Program-made: the position numbers and the translations under genes
NCBI GenBank assembly: GCA_022791495.1
Contig: JAAVZE010000012.1
Location: 1-41,554 of the forward strand
DNA length: 41,554 nt
Source: Eubacterium sp.
GTDB lineage: Bacteria > Bacillota > Clostridia > Lachnospirales > Lachnospiraceae
Direction of reading: 5' to 3'
Shown: positions 41,395 to 41,554 of the stretch, in pieces
Position numbering within the stretch: position 1 is the first letter of the stretch
Layout of the letters: each line of letters starts with the position of its first letter
The notes under the pieces: model-generated
Seen by the model: the letters and a program-made list of their open reading frames with translations, nothing else
The model's database searches: none
What the model was told of the DNA's origin: nothing

Positions 41395-41485
41395 ATTTTC
41401 ATTCATAATTTCTGTGCATGGTTTCTGCACATACTATGTTGCGTATGCAACTTGCTAATAAGTTCGCCAGAACCTATTTTATCAC
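41395..41485. repeat. Solitary copy of the 79-bp hairpin unit, after flagellin
   Basis: Contains TAATTTCTGTGCATGGTTTC, TGCACATACT, GTTGCGTATGCAAC, GCTAATAAGTTCGCCAGAAC and TATTTTATCA. All three hairpins are present in the same order and orientation as in the tandem array at 29402-29724. It begins about 17 bp past the flagellin stop, in the 3' untranslated region. Confidence 0.8.
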
Positions 41486-41502
41486 ACCATCAAGCCGCCA
41501 GA

Positions 41503-41554
41503 TTACTGGAGAAGAGAAAGTACTCCCTGGTTTGCCTGGTTTGCCTGAGCCAGC
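41503..41554 (-). CDS. fliC: Flagellin, C-terminal end (partial at window edge)
   Basis: Only the last 16 full codons are in the window: LAQANQANQGVLSLLQ and a TAA stop. The pattern QANQxNQGVLSLL is the diagnostic C-terminus of flagellins (MLAQANQxxQxVLSLL). It forms the D0 coiled coil of the flagellar filament and is the export and packing signal. The coding frame continues beyond 41554, so length and central domain cannot be judged. The neighbouring glycosyltransferases read in the same direction, separated by three terminators. Confidence 0.88.
   Translation of the reverse strand, partial: LAQANQANQGVLSLLQ

Overview
The window reads as chromosomal DNA of a motile, hydrogen-metabolising anaerobe of the Clostridia, most likely Lachnospiraceae (Roseburia/Agathobacter-like). 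The reasons are the Firmicutes-type housekeeping genes (queA, serS, ylmH, dtd, truA), strong AGGAGG-like ribosome binding sites with frequent TTG/GTG starts, the [FeFe]-hydrogenase maturase HydG beside a TM1266-type regulator, secreted proteins with Big_2, FN3 and LRR domains, and a flagellin C-terminus at the right edge. The genus is inference. Most genes are on the minus strand. No rRNA, tRNA, IS element, prophage or CRISPR array was seen.

Layout. 1-6.5 kb (minus): guaA with its terminator, a frameshifted nucleoside phosphorylase, a secreted LRR/FN3 protein, a diacylglycerol-kinase-family lipid kinase and queA. 6.7-10.3 kb (plus): a Ppx/GppA-like protein and polyphosphate kinase, convergent with a small alarmone synthetase (10.5-11.2 kb). 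11.3-14.3 kb: RNase H, RsuA, an HD hydrolase and a membrane protein. 14.4-19.2 kb: an MMPL transporter, a heptad-repeat exported protein and a TetR regulator, preceded by two inverted operator-like sites. 19.3-22.4 kb: two secreted proteins (Big_2-GDPD and FN3). 22.5-25.5 kb: M18 aminopeptidase, a small protein, truA and a hypothetical protein. 25.8-26.8 kb (plus): a KDPG aldolase with an extra C-terminal VOC-like domain. 26.8-29.4 kb: a compact type III toxin-antitoxin locus (one RNA antitoxin repeat plus a shortened ToxN/CptN-like toxin) directly behind hydG, then the TM1266-like regulator and a promoter/terminator-bounded structured RNA candidate. 29.4-29.7 kb: a four-copy, 79-bp tandem array of multi-hairpin units. 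29.75-33.7 kb: dtd, a C39-like peptidase, ylmH, a secreted CHAP-like protein and a HAD phosphatase. 33.9-37 kb: a small hypothetical gene, a Ser/Thr kinase, a putative degenerate PP2C partner and serS. 37.1-41.1 kb: a polysaccharide deacetylase and three paralogous glycosyltransferases in one operon. 41.1-41.5 kb: three successive terminators, then the 3' end of a flagellin gene.

Most notable signals: the reduced type III toxin-antitoxin module at 26844-27346; two families of dispersed structured repeats (79-bp hairpin units at about 29.4, 33.8 and 41.4 kb, and terminator-type elements at 11.3, 29.1 and 41.2 kb); the roughly 130-nt RNA candidate upstream of the hydrogenase genes; and the triplicated glycosyltransferases beside flagellin, which suggest a flagellin or surface glycosylation locus.
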